From the NCBI GenBank assembly GCA_017651385.1, contig JAGCCY010000118.1, forward strand, positions 1-5,739: a stretch of 5,739 nt of DNA. The letters run 5' to 3'. The position numbers and the translations under genes were made by a program. The DNA comes from Lachnospiraceae bacterium (GTDB lineage Bacteria; Bacillota; Clostridia; Lachnospirales; Lachnospiraceae). This document shows, piece by piece, positions 1 to 5,739 of this stretch (within the stretch, counting starts at the first letter, position 1; each line of letters begins with the position of its first letter). The notes under the pieces are model-generated. The model had not been told where the DNA came from and made no database searches. It was given only the letters and a program-made list of their open reading frames with translations.

Positions 1-387
1 GAATTTCTCCATCTCTTCATGAGACCATCCGTCTACGGACGACTTAAGCTCGATGCCCTTTTCGGCAGCGAAGTCCTCGATGATCTTGTCGGCTCTGAAT
101 CTTTCATGACATTCCTTACAGTCCATCAACGGATCCGAAAAGCTTCCCAAGTGACCCGATGCAACCCATGTCTGAGGGTTCATTAAGATCGCACAGTCAA
201 CACCTACATTATAAGGGTTCTCCTGTACAAACTTCTGCCACCAGGCTCTTTTTACATTATTCTTAAGCTCTACGCCAAGATTTCCGTAATCCCATGTGTT
301 GGCAAGACCGCCGTAGATCTCGGAACCGGGATACACAAAACCTCTTGATTTGGCTAAAGCAACAATTTTGTCCATTGACTTTTCCAT
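1..387 (-). CDS. glyS: Glycyl-tRNA synthetase, dimeric class II type, N-terminal 129 residues (3' end outside window)
   Basis: This cytoplasmic enzyme attaches glycine to tRNA-Gly using ATP. Only the N-terminus is visible; the family is usually about 460 residues, so roughly 330 are missing past the window edge. The reading frame is open to base 1. Residues 15-35 ([15 protein letters not shown], then ANTWDYG) and LGVELKNN at 37-44 are the hallmark start of the single-chain alpha2 GlyRS, including class II motif 1. WVASGH at 74-79 and [16 protein letters not shown] at 85-100 are also family blocks; Cys90 and Cys93 form the CxxC seen in bacterial members. The start at 387 is set by AGGAG at 395-399, seven bases upstream, and gives the expected N-terminus. 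An ATG at 390-392 is out of frame. The gene follows recO by 89 bases but has its own promoter. Identification is from family knowledge and is very secure. Confidence 0.96.
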   Translation of the reverse strand, partial: MEKSMDKIVALAKSRGFVYPGSEIYGGLANTWDYGNLGVELKNNVKRAWWQKFVQENPYNVGVDCAILMNPQTWVASGHLGSFSDPLMDCKECHERFRADKIIEDFAAEKGIELKSSVDGWSHEEMEKF

Positions 388-394
388 AACATTT

Positions 395-399
395 CTCCT
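395..399 (-). promoter_or_regulatory. Ribosome binding site of glyS
   Basis: AGGAG read on the minus strand, seven bases before the ATG at 387. It decides between this start and the overlapping out-of-frame ATG at 390-392, which lies only two bases after it. Confidence 0.85.
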
Positions 400-415
400 G
401 TCTTTATAATAATTT

Positions 416-447
416 ACCCATGGAATTATAATAAAAATCCCATGGGT
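416..447. repeat. Paired CCATGG palindromes within the glyS promoter (possible operator)
   Basis: Two short palindromes lie 22 bp apart centre to centre, about two helical turns. The first, CCCATGGG (439-446), starts one base after the -35 box, inside the spacer. The second, CCATGGGT read on the minus strand (423-416), follows the -10 box after one base and covers the expected start of transcription. Taken together ACCCATGG (416-423) and CCATGGGT (440-447) are a perfect 8-bp inverted repeat with a 16-base interval. The arrangement fits a repressor site binding one face of the DNA, but a regulator is only inferred. The inverted repeat is not followed by a T-run in the gene direction, so it is a poor terminator. 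Confidence 0.45.
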
Positions 448-453
448 TTTCAA
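425..453 (-). promoter_or_regulatory. Sigma-A type promoter for glyS
   Basis: On the minus strand a -35 box TTGAAA (453-448) and a perfect -10 box TATAAT (430-425) are separated by exactly 17 bases. This is close to the housekeeping consensus. There is no TGn extension of the -10. Transcription would start around 417-421, giving a leader of about 30 bases before glyS. The promoter lies wholly in the 89-base gap after the recO stop, so glyS can be transcribed apart from the upstream operon. The site was found by eye; its near-consensus match and sensible location make it convincing. Confidence 0.8.
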
Positions 454-476
454 CTCTTTTTCTTAAAAGGTCTTAT

Positions 477-1124
477 TTACATCGACTTTAATATATCAAG
501 GCTCTTTAAATGTCTGTCCACAAGGTGTGCTCTTTCGTACTCGGCCAGTTCCGTAAGCTCTTTGGTGCCTTCATCGCTCAATGCAAAAGAATAAAGCTTT
601 TCTATCGAAGAATCCGCTATGTACTTAACCGCTTCAAGTGTTTCGGGCCGCAGGGCCTTAAACTTTTCGGGCGGGATGAGCTCACCTTCGATGATAAAGG
701 TTTTAAGTTCAAACACCGCTTTTACGAATGAGTTCTCAAGTTTATCGCTCTTAAGTCCCTGAACGGCGCGATATAGATTGAGCAAAAGAAGTGCCTCGTC
801 GTTATTCTCCCTTGCATAATAATCACAAAGCTCAAGAAAATACATTCCGTAAAAAGAAGCATCCATATCGCTTCTTAAAAATTCAAAATAGTTAAGAGGC
901 CTTGCATCCTGGATATTGTACGAAGTCCTTCCCACATAAAGGTCAAACTCGCCGAACGTAAAAAGATCTGTCGAGGCGGTAAACCTGCTTCCCTGCCGCC
1001 TTGCGCCTTTTACGAAAGCCGTTACCTTGCCGTTTTCTTTTGTAAGAAGGATGATGCGCCTGTCGTATTCACCCTGCGGAAAGGCTCCGATGACCATACC
1101 CGTAACTTTCATAAAATCCTGCAT
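477..1124 (-). CDS. recO: DNA repair protein RecO, short form lacking the zinc motif
   Basis: RecO works in the RecFOR pathway in the cytoplasm: it binds single-stranded DNA, works with RecR, helps displace SSB, loads RecA and anneals strands. This protein has 215 residues. The N-terminal OB-fold is clear at about 6-80: VTGMVIGAFPQGEYDRRIILLT, then GKVTAFVKGARR (32-43), which is basic as expected for DNA binding. A helical C-terminal domain follows, with the family FELK motif at 138-141 and a typical end (HLVDRHLKSLDIL). Firmicute homologues are usually near 240-255 residues and carry a CxxC...CxxC zinc-binding segment after FELK. Here that segment is absent: residues 147-165 run straight into the next helices, and the only cysteine is Cys100. 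The start at 1124 has AAAGGAAGG at 1135-1143, ten bases upstream; Met5 has only a poorly spaced AGGA. It follows era by 24 bases, probably cotranscribed. Confidence 0.92.
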   Translation of the reverse strand: MQDFMKVTGMVIGAFPQGEYDRRIILLTKENGKVTAFVKGARRQGSRFTASTDLFTFGEFDLYVGRTSYNIQDARPLNYFEFLRSDMDASFYGMYFLELCDYYARENNDEALLLLNLYRAVQGLKSDKLENSFVKAVFELKTFIIEGELIPPEKFKALRPETLEAVKYIADSSIEKLYSFALSDEGTKELTELAEYERAHLVDRHLKSLDILKSM

Positions 1125-1134
1125 GATATCGAAG

Positions 1135-1143
1135 CCTTCCTTT
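1135..1143 (-). promoter_or_regulatory. Ribosome binding site of recO
   Basis: AAAGGAAGG on the minus strand lies in the 24-base gap between the era stop and the recO ATG at 1124. Spacing is ten bases, slightly long. It supports Met1 over Met5 (ATG at 1110-1112), whose nearest AGGA is only four bases away. Confidence 0.65.
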
Positions 1144-1148
1144 CATAT

Positions 1149-2066
1149 TTAATCGTTCTTTATCTTAAAATCGTCTTTGTTGTATCCGAAGTTCTTAAGT
1201 AAGAAATCCGAATCCCTCCAACGGTCCTTTACCTTTACAAAGAGTTTGAGATTGACCTTTTGCTCAAGCAGCTTTTCGATCTCAAATCTTGCATTGGTAC
1301 CGATCTTTTTAAGCATCTGACCGCCCTTGCCTATTATTATGCCTTTATGGCTTTCCTTTTCACAGACTATCGTCGCTTCTATGTCACAGATCTTTTTCGA
1401 AAAATCCATCCTCTCAATCATGACGGCTATTCCGTGAGGGATCTCTTCGTTGAGTGCATGAAGCGCTTTTTCCCTTATCATTTCTGCGGCGATCTGTCTT
1501 ACTGGCTGATCCGTTACGGTATCCTCATCGTAAAAAGGCTCACCGTAAGGAAGATACTTAAATATACAGTTTAAAAGCTCATCCGTATTGGTCGCTTCCG
1601 TGGCACTGACGGGAATTATCTCGTCAAAGCCCGTTTCGGATGCGTAATACCTTATTATATCCGGTATTTCCTCACGCTTTACGGAATCGATCTTATTAAT
1701 GACCAAAAGCTTTGGGGTATTAACGGCCTTAAGCATTGTAAGTATGTCTTTATCGGCATTTGAAAGCTCTTTTCCCGCTTCTACCATCCATATGAGCACA
1801 TCCGCATCCTTAACGGAAGAACTGGCGGCCGACATCATATAGTTACCGAGCTTATTCTTGGCTTTATGGATCCCCGGCGTGTCCAGAAACACAACCTGTC
1901 CCTCATCGCCTGTATAAACGGTCATTATTCGGTTTCTCGTAGTCTGCGGTTTGTTGGACGTGATCGCGATCTTCTGTCCGATAAGACAGTTCATGAGTGT
2001 CGATTTACCGACATTCGGCCGTCCTACTATCGTCGCAAACCCGGATTTTTTCTGATTATTGTCCAT
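1149..2066 (-). CDS. era: GTPase Era, 30S ribosome assembly
   Basis: Era binds the 3' end of 16S rRNA and takes part in late 30S subunit assembly; GTP binding and hydrolysis control release. The 305 residues match the usual length of about 300. All G motifs are present: G1 GRPNVGKS (15-22), G2 Thr in QTTRN (41-45), G3 DTPG (62-65), G4 NKID (124-127) and G5 SAT (154-156). The linker block EIPHGIAV (208-215) is typical of Era. The C-terminal KH domain has its RNA-binding loop GKGGQMLKKIG at 246-256, which separates Era from EngA/Der and TrmE. The ATG at 2066 overlaps the end of the upstream lipoprotein gene by 11 bases and has only a weak site (GAGAG at 2078-2082, 11 bases away), suggesting translational coupling. 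The next Met is residue 25, past G1, so this start is right. Followed directly by recO, a common pairing in Firmicutes. Confidence 0.97.
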   Translation of the reverse strand: MDNNQKKSGFATIVGRPNVGKSTLMNCLIGQKIAITSNKPQTTRNRIMTVYTGDEGQVVFLDTPGIHKAKNKLGNYMMSAASSSVKDADVLIWMVEAGKELSNADKDILTMLKAVNTPKLLVINKIDSVKREEIPDIIRYYASETGFDEIIPVSATEATNTDELLNCIFKYLPYGEPFYDEDTVTDQPVRQIAAEMIREKALHALNEEIPHGIAVMIERMDFSKKICDIEATIVCEKESHKGIIIGKGGQMLKKIGTNARFEIEKLLEQKVNLKLFVKVKDRWRDSDFLLKNFGYNKDDFKIKND

Positions 2067-3198
2067 TATCGGGATTACTCTCTTCTTTTACTTCGGCATT
2101 TTCTCCGGCTTTTTCTTCAGCCTTTATTGCTTTGGCCTGTGCTTCTGCCTGTGCCTTTGCCTCAGCTTCTGCCTGTGCCTTAAGCTTAAGCTGCTGCTCC
2201 TGCCATTCCTTCATGCGCTTTTCGGCTTTTCTCTTGGCGCGCTTGTCGGTAGACTTTATGATCCCTCTTACGATCAATACTATGATCAGAACAACGATCG
2301 CAAGGATCACAAGCGAAGGGATGGCTCCCACAAATCCTACAAGGAAGTCCTTTAAGCCTTCGAATACCGACTTAACATTTCTTGTAAATGCGTTTGCAAG
2401 TCTTTCGCCGTATGTCTCAGGCTCCACAACCGGCTCGGTGTATACCTTGACCTCGTTGATATCAAGATATATGGTCGAATAATCTATCTTATTGTCAAAA
2501 GTACGAAGCTGTGACTCGATCGATTCAAGCTGATATCTTATTTCCGAAAGCTTATCTTCGAGGATAAGTATCTCTTCAAGTGTTTCTGCTCTGTCAAGAA
2601 GTTCAAGTACTCTCTTTTCCTCGGTCTCGTAGGCAGACTTTCTGCTTTCGATATCAACATACTGAAGAGTGATGTCGTTGACGTTTAAACTCTGATATGT
2701 GATATTGCCCTTTTCACCGATCATATTGATGAAATCATCCGCTCTGTCGGCAGGGATCCTTATGGTCATGCTTGAGCGTTTTGCCTGATAATACGAACTG
2801 TAGACAGAACCGTTTGAGGTATCCATGTTCTCGATATAACCGTCAAGTTCAGTGACCTTTTTGGTGATCGCATCGGTAAAGCCGTTGAAATCCTCGGTCT
2901 CGACCGTCATGTTGTAGGTTTTGATGAGTTTTCTCGAGGTATCGTTAACCTTCGGAGTCGATGATGATGAAGAACCGGAGTTTGAGCCGCTTCCGTCAGC
3001 AACGGCAAACTCTTCAGCGTAACCGTAATCCCCGTCATAAGACTCATAATCACCATAAGCGTAAGCCGGGGCGGCGCTTGAAGCACTGTCATAGGCTTTG
3101 TTGTAGCTCGGTGAATACCCTGACGAACCGCACGCGGTAAAAGAAAGAACAATTGCCGCACAGATTAAGGATATAACTGTTTTTCTAAACTTTTTCAT
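2056..3198 (-). CDS. DUF4349-type membrane lipoprotein of unknown function
   Basis: The 380-residue protein has a lipoprotein signal peptide: basic MKKFRK, a hydrophobic stretch 7-21, and lipobox-like FTAC with lipidated Cys23. The Phe at -3 is a slightly unusual lipobox. A Tyr/Ser/Ala/Gly-rich flexible linker (24-82, with a Ser run at 76-80) follows. The folded extracellular region (about 83-255) contains VTELDGYIENMDTS (115-128), MTIRIPADRADDFI (144-157) and a long charged helix predicted as coiled coil (about 183-235), an arrangement I recognise as DUF4349. A membrane helix spans about 288-310, then a basic stop (KSTDKRAKRK) and an Ala/Lys/Glu/Gln-rich tail (338-373) expected in the cytoplasm. 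It would thus be tethered by both lipid and helix. Its biochemical role is not known; I assign none. The start at 3198 is fixed by AAGGAGG seven bases upstream; an upstream in-frame ATG at 3225 would put a useless nine residues before the signal peptide. It lies 37 bases after the protease gene and overlaps era. Confidence 0.88.
   Translation of the reverse strand: MKKFRKTVISLICAAIVLSFTACGSSGYSPSYNKAYDSASSAAPAYAYGDYESYDGDYGYAEEFAVADGSGSNSGSSSSSTPKVNDTSRKLIKTYNMTVETEDFNGFTDAITKKVTELDGYIENMDTSNGSVYSSYYQAKRSSMTIRIPADRADDFINMIGEKGNITYQSLNVNDITLQYVDIESRKSAYETEEKRVLELLDRAETLEEILILEDKLSEIRYQLESIESQLRTFDNKIDYSTIYLDINEVKVYTEPVVEPETYGERLANAFTRNVKSVFEGLKDFLVGFVGAIPSLVILAIVVLIIVLIVRGIIKSTDKRAKRKAEKRMKEWQEQQLKLKAQAEAEAKAQAEAQAKAIKAEEKAGENAEVKEESNPDNGQ
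2134..2181 (-). repeat. 24-base tandem repeat, two units, in the lipoprotein tail
   Basis: Two adjacent 24-base units encode KAQAEAEA and KAQAEAQA (residues 340-355). Their first 17 bases are identical (2165-2181 and 2141-2157). The following residues (KAIKAEEKA) look like a decayed continuation. In-frame repeats of this kind can change copy number by slippage without breaking the frame. Confidence 0.75.
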
Positions 3199-3203
3199 AA
3201 TTT

Positions 3204-3214
3204 CCCCTCCTTTT
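3204..3214 (-). promoter_or_regulatory. Strong ribosome binding site of the DUF4349 lipoprotein gene
   Basis: AAAAGGAGGGG on the minus strand contains AAGGAGG (3206-3212) with seven bases to the ATG at 3196-3198. This near-perfect anti-16S match decides the start over the in-frame ATG at 3225, which has no such site. Confidence 0.88.
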
Positions 3215-3217
3215 ATT

Positions 3218-3236
3218 AAAGTCATCGTCCGACTTT
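3218..3236 (-). other. Small intercistronic inverted repeat between protease and lipoprotein genes
   Basis: AAAGTC (3236-3231) and GACTTT (3223-3218) are a perfect 6-bp inverted repeat with a 7-base loop, beginning at the last base of the protease stop codon. No T-run follows; the strong ribosome site of the next gene comes four bases later. It is too weak for a terminator; any effect on ribosome access or transcript processing is speculative. Confidence 0.3.
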
Positions 3237-5739
3237 CAGAATAAAGGTTCTATATGGTCAAAAAGCTTGGAAGCCTTGTTTATGGCCGCCTCTCCTCCTA
3301 CGCAGACCAAAGCGTTTTCATCAATGAGTACCTTGATGTATTTTTTAAGGTCGCGTATGGTCTCAGGGGTCGTTGAAAGTATTTCTTTTCTTTCCTTATC
3401 GACTATCTCGTTCGTAAGCCCGCTCTTGTACATCGCAAAGGCCCTCTGTGCGGTAAGTGAAGGTGTATACGGTGTATCGACGTCTCCGATAGACGAAATG
3501 ATAAACCTTTCGGTCAGATCGTCATCGTCGGGATAAGCTGCTATATAATCGTATGCACCCTCGTAAGCCTTTAACGTCTTTTCAAGATTCGGGTCTCTGT
3601 ATGAGACCATAACAGATTCGCCGGTCCTGGTAAACGCACACATTACACCGTATGCGCCGCCCTTTAGCCTCACAGCCGTCCAAAGATAATCCGTGGACAG
3701 GATATTGCGTAAAACAGAAAGCGAACCCGTATATTCAAGCCCGTGCTTTCTGAAATTTCCTCCCAGTGCAACATACTGTACCTGTGAAGCCGAAGTAAAT
3801 GCTTCCTGCTTTTTACCTAGATCAACATTATAAGACACGGAATCTGTTTTTTTAGATGGAATATTCTTAAGAAAATCTGAAAATGCGTTTTCAAATCTCT
3901 CTATACCCTCTTTATCCGCACTGACAGCAACCGTTAAGTTTTCTTTTGTAAATATGTACGAAAGCGCTTCTTTGATATCTTTGATAAAAGGATCGATCTT
4001 CTCATCAAAGTTATTGCAAAGGTCGTCTATGGTACGGAACTGCCCCATGCCGGAAAGCTGTTCGGCCACAAAGCCCGCTTTCGAACTGTACGAATTAAGC
4101 CTTGAGTATGCGACCGAATGACCCGAAGAGATCAGATATTCTTTGATCCTTGTACGGTTTTCCTCAAGGACATCCTTTATCCTCTTCCTGTCATCGAACT
4201 TAGTTGAAAACAGAATCTCAAACATTAGTCTGATCGAAGGAACGATGTTCTCTGTAAGGGTCTTAAACCTTCCTTCAAGTGCAGCATCAAATACATCGGA
4301 ATCATATACGTTTCTGTATACGGCCGAAGAAACATTCATACCGCCAGCGATTATGCCGATCTCATTGATAAGGTCCTTGTACGCATAATTCTCCGTATCA
4401 AGCTGAGTCATCAAGAGCTTGATCACTGAAACCGCTTTTAAAAGATGTTTGGGCAATGTATCAAGGGTAAAGCTTAACGTTACATAAGCGATATTGTTGG
4501 TAAACTGCGTATTCTCAACGTAAGTTATGCCGTCTTTACGAACTGTCTTATAGTCCACTCTCCTGCCCTTAAGCGGGATATCGTCTTTTGTAAGCGTGGG
4601 AATGGTGCTTAATGCCTCCTCGGAATCGGTCTCTTCCTGGAATATCTTTAATGCTTTTGTATCATCGATAAGCTTATCGATCTGTTCGTCCGATAAGCTT
4701 TCTTTTAACTTTTTGAGCCTCTTTGAAAGTCTTTCGTCTTCCTTCGCCGAAAGTCCCTTCTTCGGAACGGTCTTTAACACTGTCTTATGGTTATTTTCAA
4801 GAATGCGTTCTTTTAACACCTTTTCAAAGAAACCGGACTCCATCTTATCCTTTAATTCCTTAAATACGGCGTTCTGCTTAAGAGCGTTGAAAATATTGTC
4901 GTCCGTGTAATTCCAGATCTCAAATACGTTCATACCGTAGATAAGGCCTCTCGGATAATACCCGAAATCCGCTTCCCTGTAGGAAAATTCCTGGGAAGTG
5001 ATCGCGGCAAGAAGTGTTTTTTTGTCGAAGCCCTCTTTGATGATCTCTTTTATCGTGTCTTCGATAATCTCTACGAATCTTTCTTCATCCTCCGCATTGG
5101 CGTTTTCGGCTATTATGGAAAACTGCTTCTGTCCGGCATCGGTTGAAAATTCGGAATACACATCCTTGCCGATACCCGCATTTAAAAGCCTTTCCTTAAG
5201 CTTGGCTCCGGGAACCGATACAAGTGCGTAATTGATAACGTTCATTGCATCGATTATCTCGGTCTCGTCGAAATTTGCGCAGCAGACATTATAGTTAAGA
5301 AAAGCCGCATCCTTTCCCGTCTCGGAATCGGTTATAGAATATTCCTTAGTGATATATTTAGGGCTTTCAAATGGAGCCTGAAGCTTTATCTCGGTCTTCG
5401 GATCGATCTTTTCGTAACGGCTTAAGTATTCCTCATTGATATATCTTAGCTTTTCCTCAAAATCGGTATTTCCGTAGATATAGATCCTTGCATTCGAAGG
5501 ATGATACATTCTCTTGTGAAACTTTATGAACGTATCGTATGAAAGATCCGGGATATGCTTTGGATCTCCGCCCGAATCGACTCCGTACTGGGTGTCGGGG
5601 AAAAGACTTGAGAACGTGTTTCTTCCGTTCACATCCGCGGGTGAGGAATATACGCCCTTCATCTCGTTATATACGACACCGTTTATGATGATATCACTGT
5701 CTTTATCTTCAAGTTCGTAGTGCCAGCCCTCCTGCAGAA
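3236..5739 (-). CDS. M16C family zinc metallopeptidase (presequence-protease / insulinase-like), N-terminus outside window
   Basis: Family members close around and degrade unfolded peptides up to a few dozen residues long. The visible 833 residues and stop are open to the window edge; the family is near 970, so about 140 N-terminal residues, including the HxxEH zinc motif, are missing. Visible residue 25 is the Glu of VVYNEMKG, the expected third zinc ligand. An M16 C-type domain spans about 65-255; the M16C-associated domain (about 320-565) has its signature at 334-387 (ERLSKRL, LSDEQIDKLIDDT, LSTIP). The last M16 domain (about 655-770) holds RLKGGAYG, with Arg690 and Tyr696 matching the substrate-binding Arg/Tyr pair of presequence protease, and SYRDP (712-716). 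The visible catalytic parts look intact. Localisation cannot be judged without the N-terminus. The Met at 5662 lies inside the NEMKG motif and is not the start. First visible gene of the likely operon, 37 bases before the lipoprotein gene. Confidence 0.94.
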   Translation of the reverse strand, partial: LQEGWHYELEDKDSDIIINGVVYNEMKGVYSSPADVNGRNTFSSLFPDTQYGVDSGGDPKHIPDLSYDTFIKFHKRMYHPSNARIYIYGNTDFEEKLRYINEEYLSRYEKIDPKTEIKLQAPFESPKYITKEYSITDSETGKDAAFLNYNVCCANFDETEIIDAMNVINYALVSVPGAKLKERLLNAGIGKDVYSEFSTDAGQKQFSIIAENANAEDEERFVEIIEDTIKEIIKEGFDKKTLLAAITSQEFSYREADFGYYPRGLIYGMNVFEIWNYTDDNIFNALKQNAVFKELKDKMESGFFEKVLKERILENNHKTVLKTVPKKGLSAKEDERLSKRLKKLKESLSDEQIDKLIDDTKALKIFQEETDSEEALSTIPTLTKDDIPLKGRRVDYKTVRKDGITYVENTQFTNNIAYVTLSFTLDTLPKHLLKAVSVIKLLMTQLDTENYAYKDLINEIGIIAGGMNVSSAVYRNVYDSDVFDAALEGRFKTLTENIVPSIRLMFEILFSTKFDDRKRIKDVLEENRTRIKEYLISSGHSVAYSRLNSYSSKAGFVAEQLSGMGQFRTIDDLCNNFDEKIDPFIKDIKEALSYIFTKENLTVAVSADKEGIERFENAFSDFLKNIPSKKTDSVSYNVDLGKKQEAFTSASQVQYVALGGNFRKHGLEYTGSLSVLRNILSTDYLWTAVRLKGGAYGVMCAFTRTGESVMVSYRDPNLEKTLKAYEGAYDYIAAYPDDDDLTERFIISSIGDVDTPYTPSLTAQRAFAMYKSGLTNEIVDKERKEILSTTPETIRDLKKYIKVLIDENALVCVGGEAAINKASKLFDHIEPLF
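4664..4681. repeat. 18-bp perfect palindrome inside the M16C protease gene
   Basis: ATCGATAAGCTTATCGAT is its own reverse complement. The 10-base segment CGATAAGCTT (4666-4675) recurs at 4691-4700, 25 bases on. It encodes IDKLID of the conserved M16C-associated signature, so protein constraint plus codon choice may explain it. Function, if any, is unknown. Confidence 0.6.

Noticed and set aside
416..447. CCATGG inverted repeat as a rho-independent terminator for recO
   Set aside because: On the minus strand it is followed by AAATTATTATAAAG, not a T-run, and the loop is 16 bases. On the plus strand four Ts follow, but there is no gene there to terminate.
510..731. Plus-strand open frame opposite recO, and similar ones opposite the protease (3267-3536, 4143-4388, 4596-4910, 4998-5231, 5526-5720) and era (1260-1574)
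   Set aside because: All are antisense to well-identified genes and show no family features.
2179..2190. 12-bp palindrome CTTAAGCTTAAG in the lipoprotein gene
   Set aside because: It encodes the repeated Leu-Lys-Leu-Lys and is short enough to be a product of that codon pattern.
1997..2482. Long plus-strand open frames opposite the lipoprotein and era genes, including 2059-2355 and 1866-2183
   Set aside because: Their Ser/Leu/Phe/Cys-rich translations are the mirror of the Ala/Glu/Lys-rich coding on the other strand, with no recognisable domains and no ribosome sites I can support.
2907..3161. Minus-strand 84-codon frame inside the lipoprotein gene
   Set aside because: It is another frame of the Ser/Tyr-rich linker region, low in complexity and without a ribosome site.
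3196..3225. Earlier in-frame ATG at 3225 for the lipoprotein
   Set aside because: It would add nine residues in front of a normal signal peptide, and the strong ribosome site at 3204-3214 lies downstream of it.
5660..5662. ATG at 5662 as the start of the protease
   Set aside because: The frame continues upstream as LQEGWHYELE...NGVVYNE, a conserved M16C region, so this Met is internal.

Overview
The window reads as a piece of a Clostridia chromosome, most likely a member of the Lachnospiraceae. This is inferred from the protein styles (dimeric-type glycyl-tRNA synthetase, Era and RecO adjacent, an M16C metalloprotease, a DUF4349-type lipoprotein), strong AGGAGG-type ribosome sites and moderate GC. 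The family is a judgement from sequence style; no search was run. Every supported gene is on the minus strand, so transcription runs from position 5739 towards 1. Coding is dense: the only gaps are 37, 24 and 89 bases, and no gene-free stretch exceeds 300 bases.

In transcription order: (1) an M16C (presequence-protease / insulinase-like) zinc metallopeptidase, 3236-5739, cut at its N-terminus by the window edge; (2) a DUF4349-type lipoprotein with an extracellular coiled-coil domain, one membrane helix and an Ala/Lys/Glu/Gln-rich cytoplasmic tail, 2056-3198; (3) the ribosome-assembly GTPase Era, 1149-2066, starting inside the end of the lipoprotein gene; (4) a short RecO recombination-mediator protein without the usual four-cysteine zinc motif, 477-1124; (5) the first 129 codons of glycyl-tRNA synthetase, 1-387, cut by the other window edge.

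Genes 1 to 4 have spacings of 37, -11 and 24 bases and no visible terminators, so they probably share one transcript. glyS has its own strong sigma-A type promoter (TTGAAA, 17-base spacer, TATAAT) in the 89-base gap after recO. Two CCATGG palindromes, 22 bp centre to centre, sit in the promoter spacer and over the expected transcription start; they could be an operator. There is no room for a T-box leader from that promoter.

This is mainly housekeeping DNA: translation (glyS), 30S assembly (era), DNA repair (recO), proteolysis and an envelope protein of unknown role. I see no mobile element, CRISPR array, RNA gene, phage or toxin-antitoxin signature, and no convincing undescribed system. The points most worth a second look are the glyS promoter palindromes, the zinc-motif-less RecO, and the M16C-DUF4349 pair directly upstream of era.
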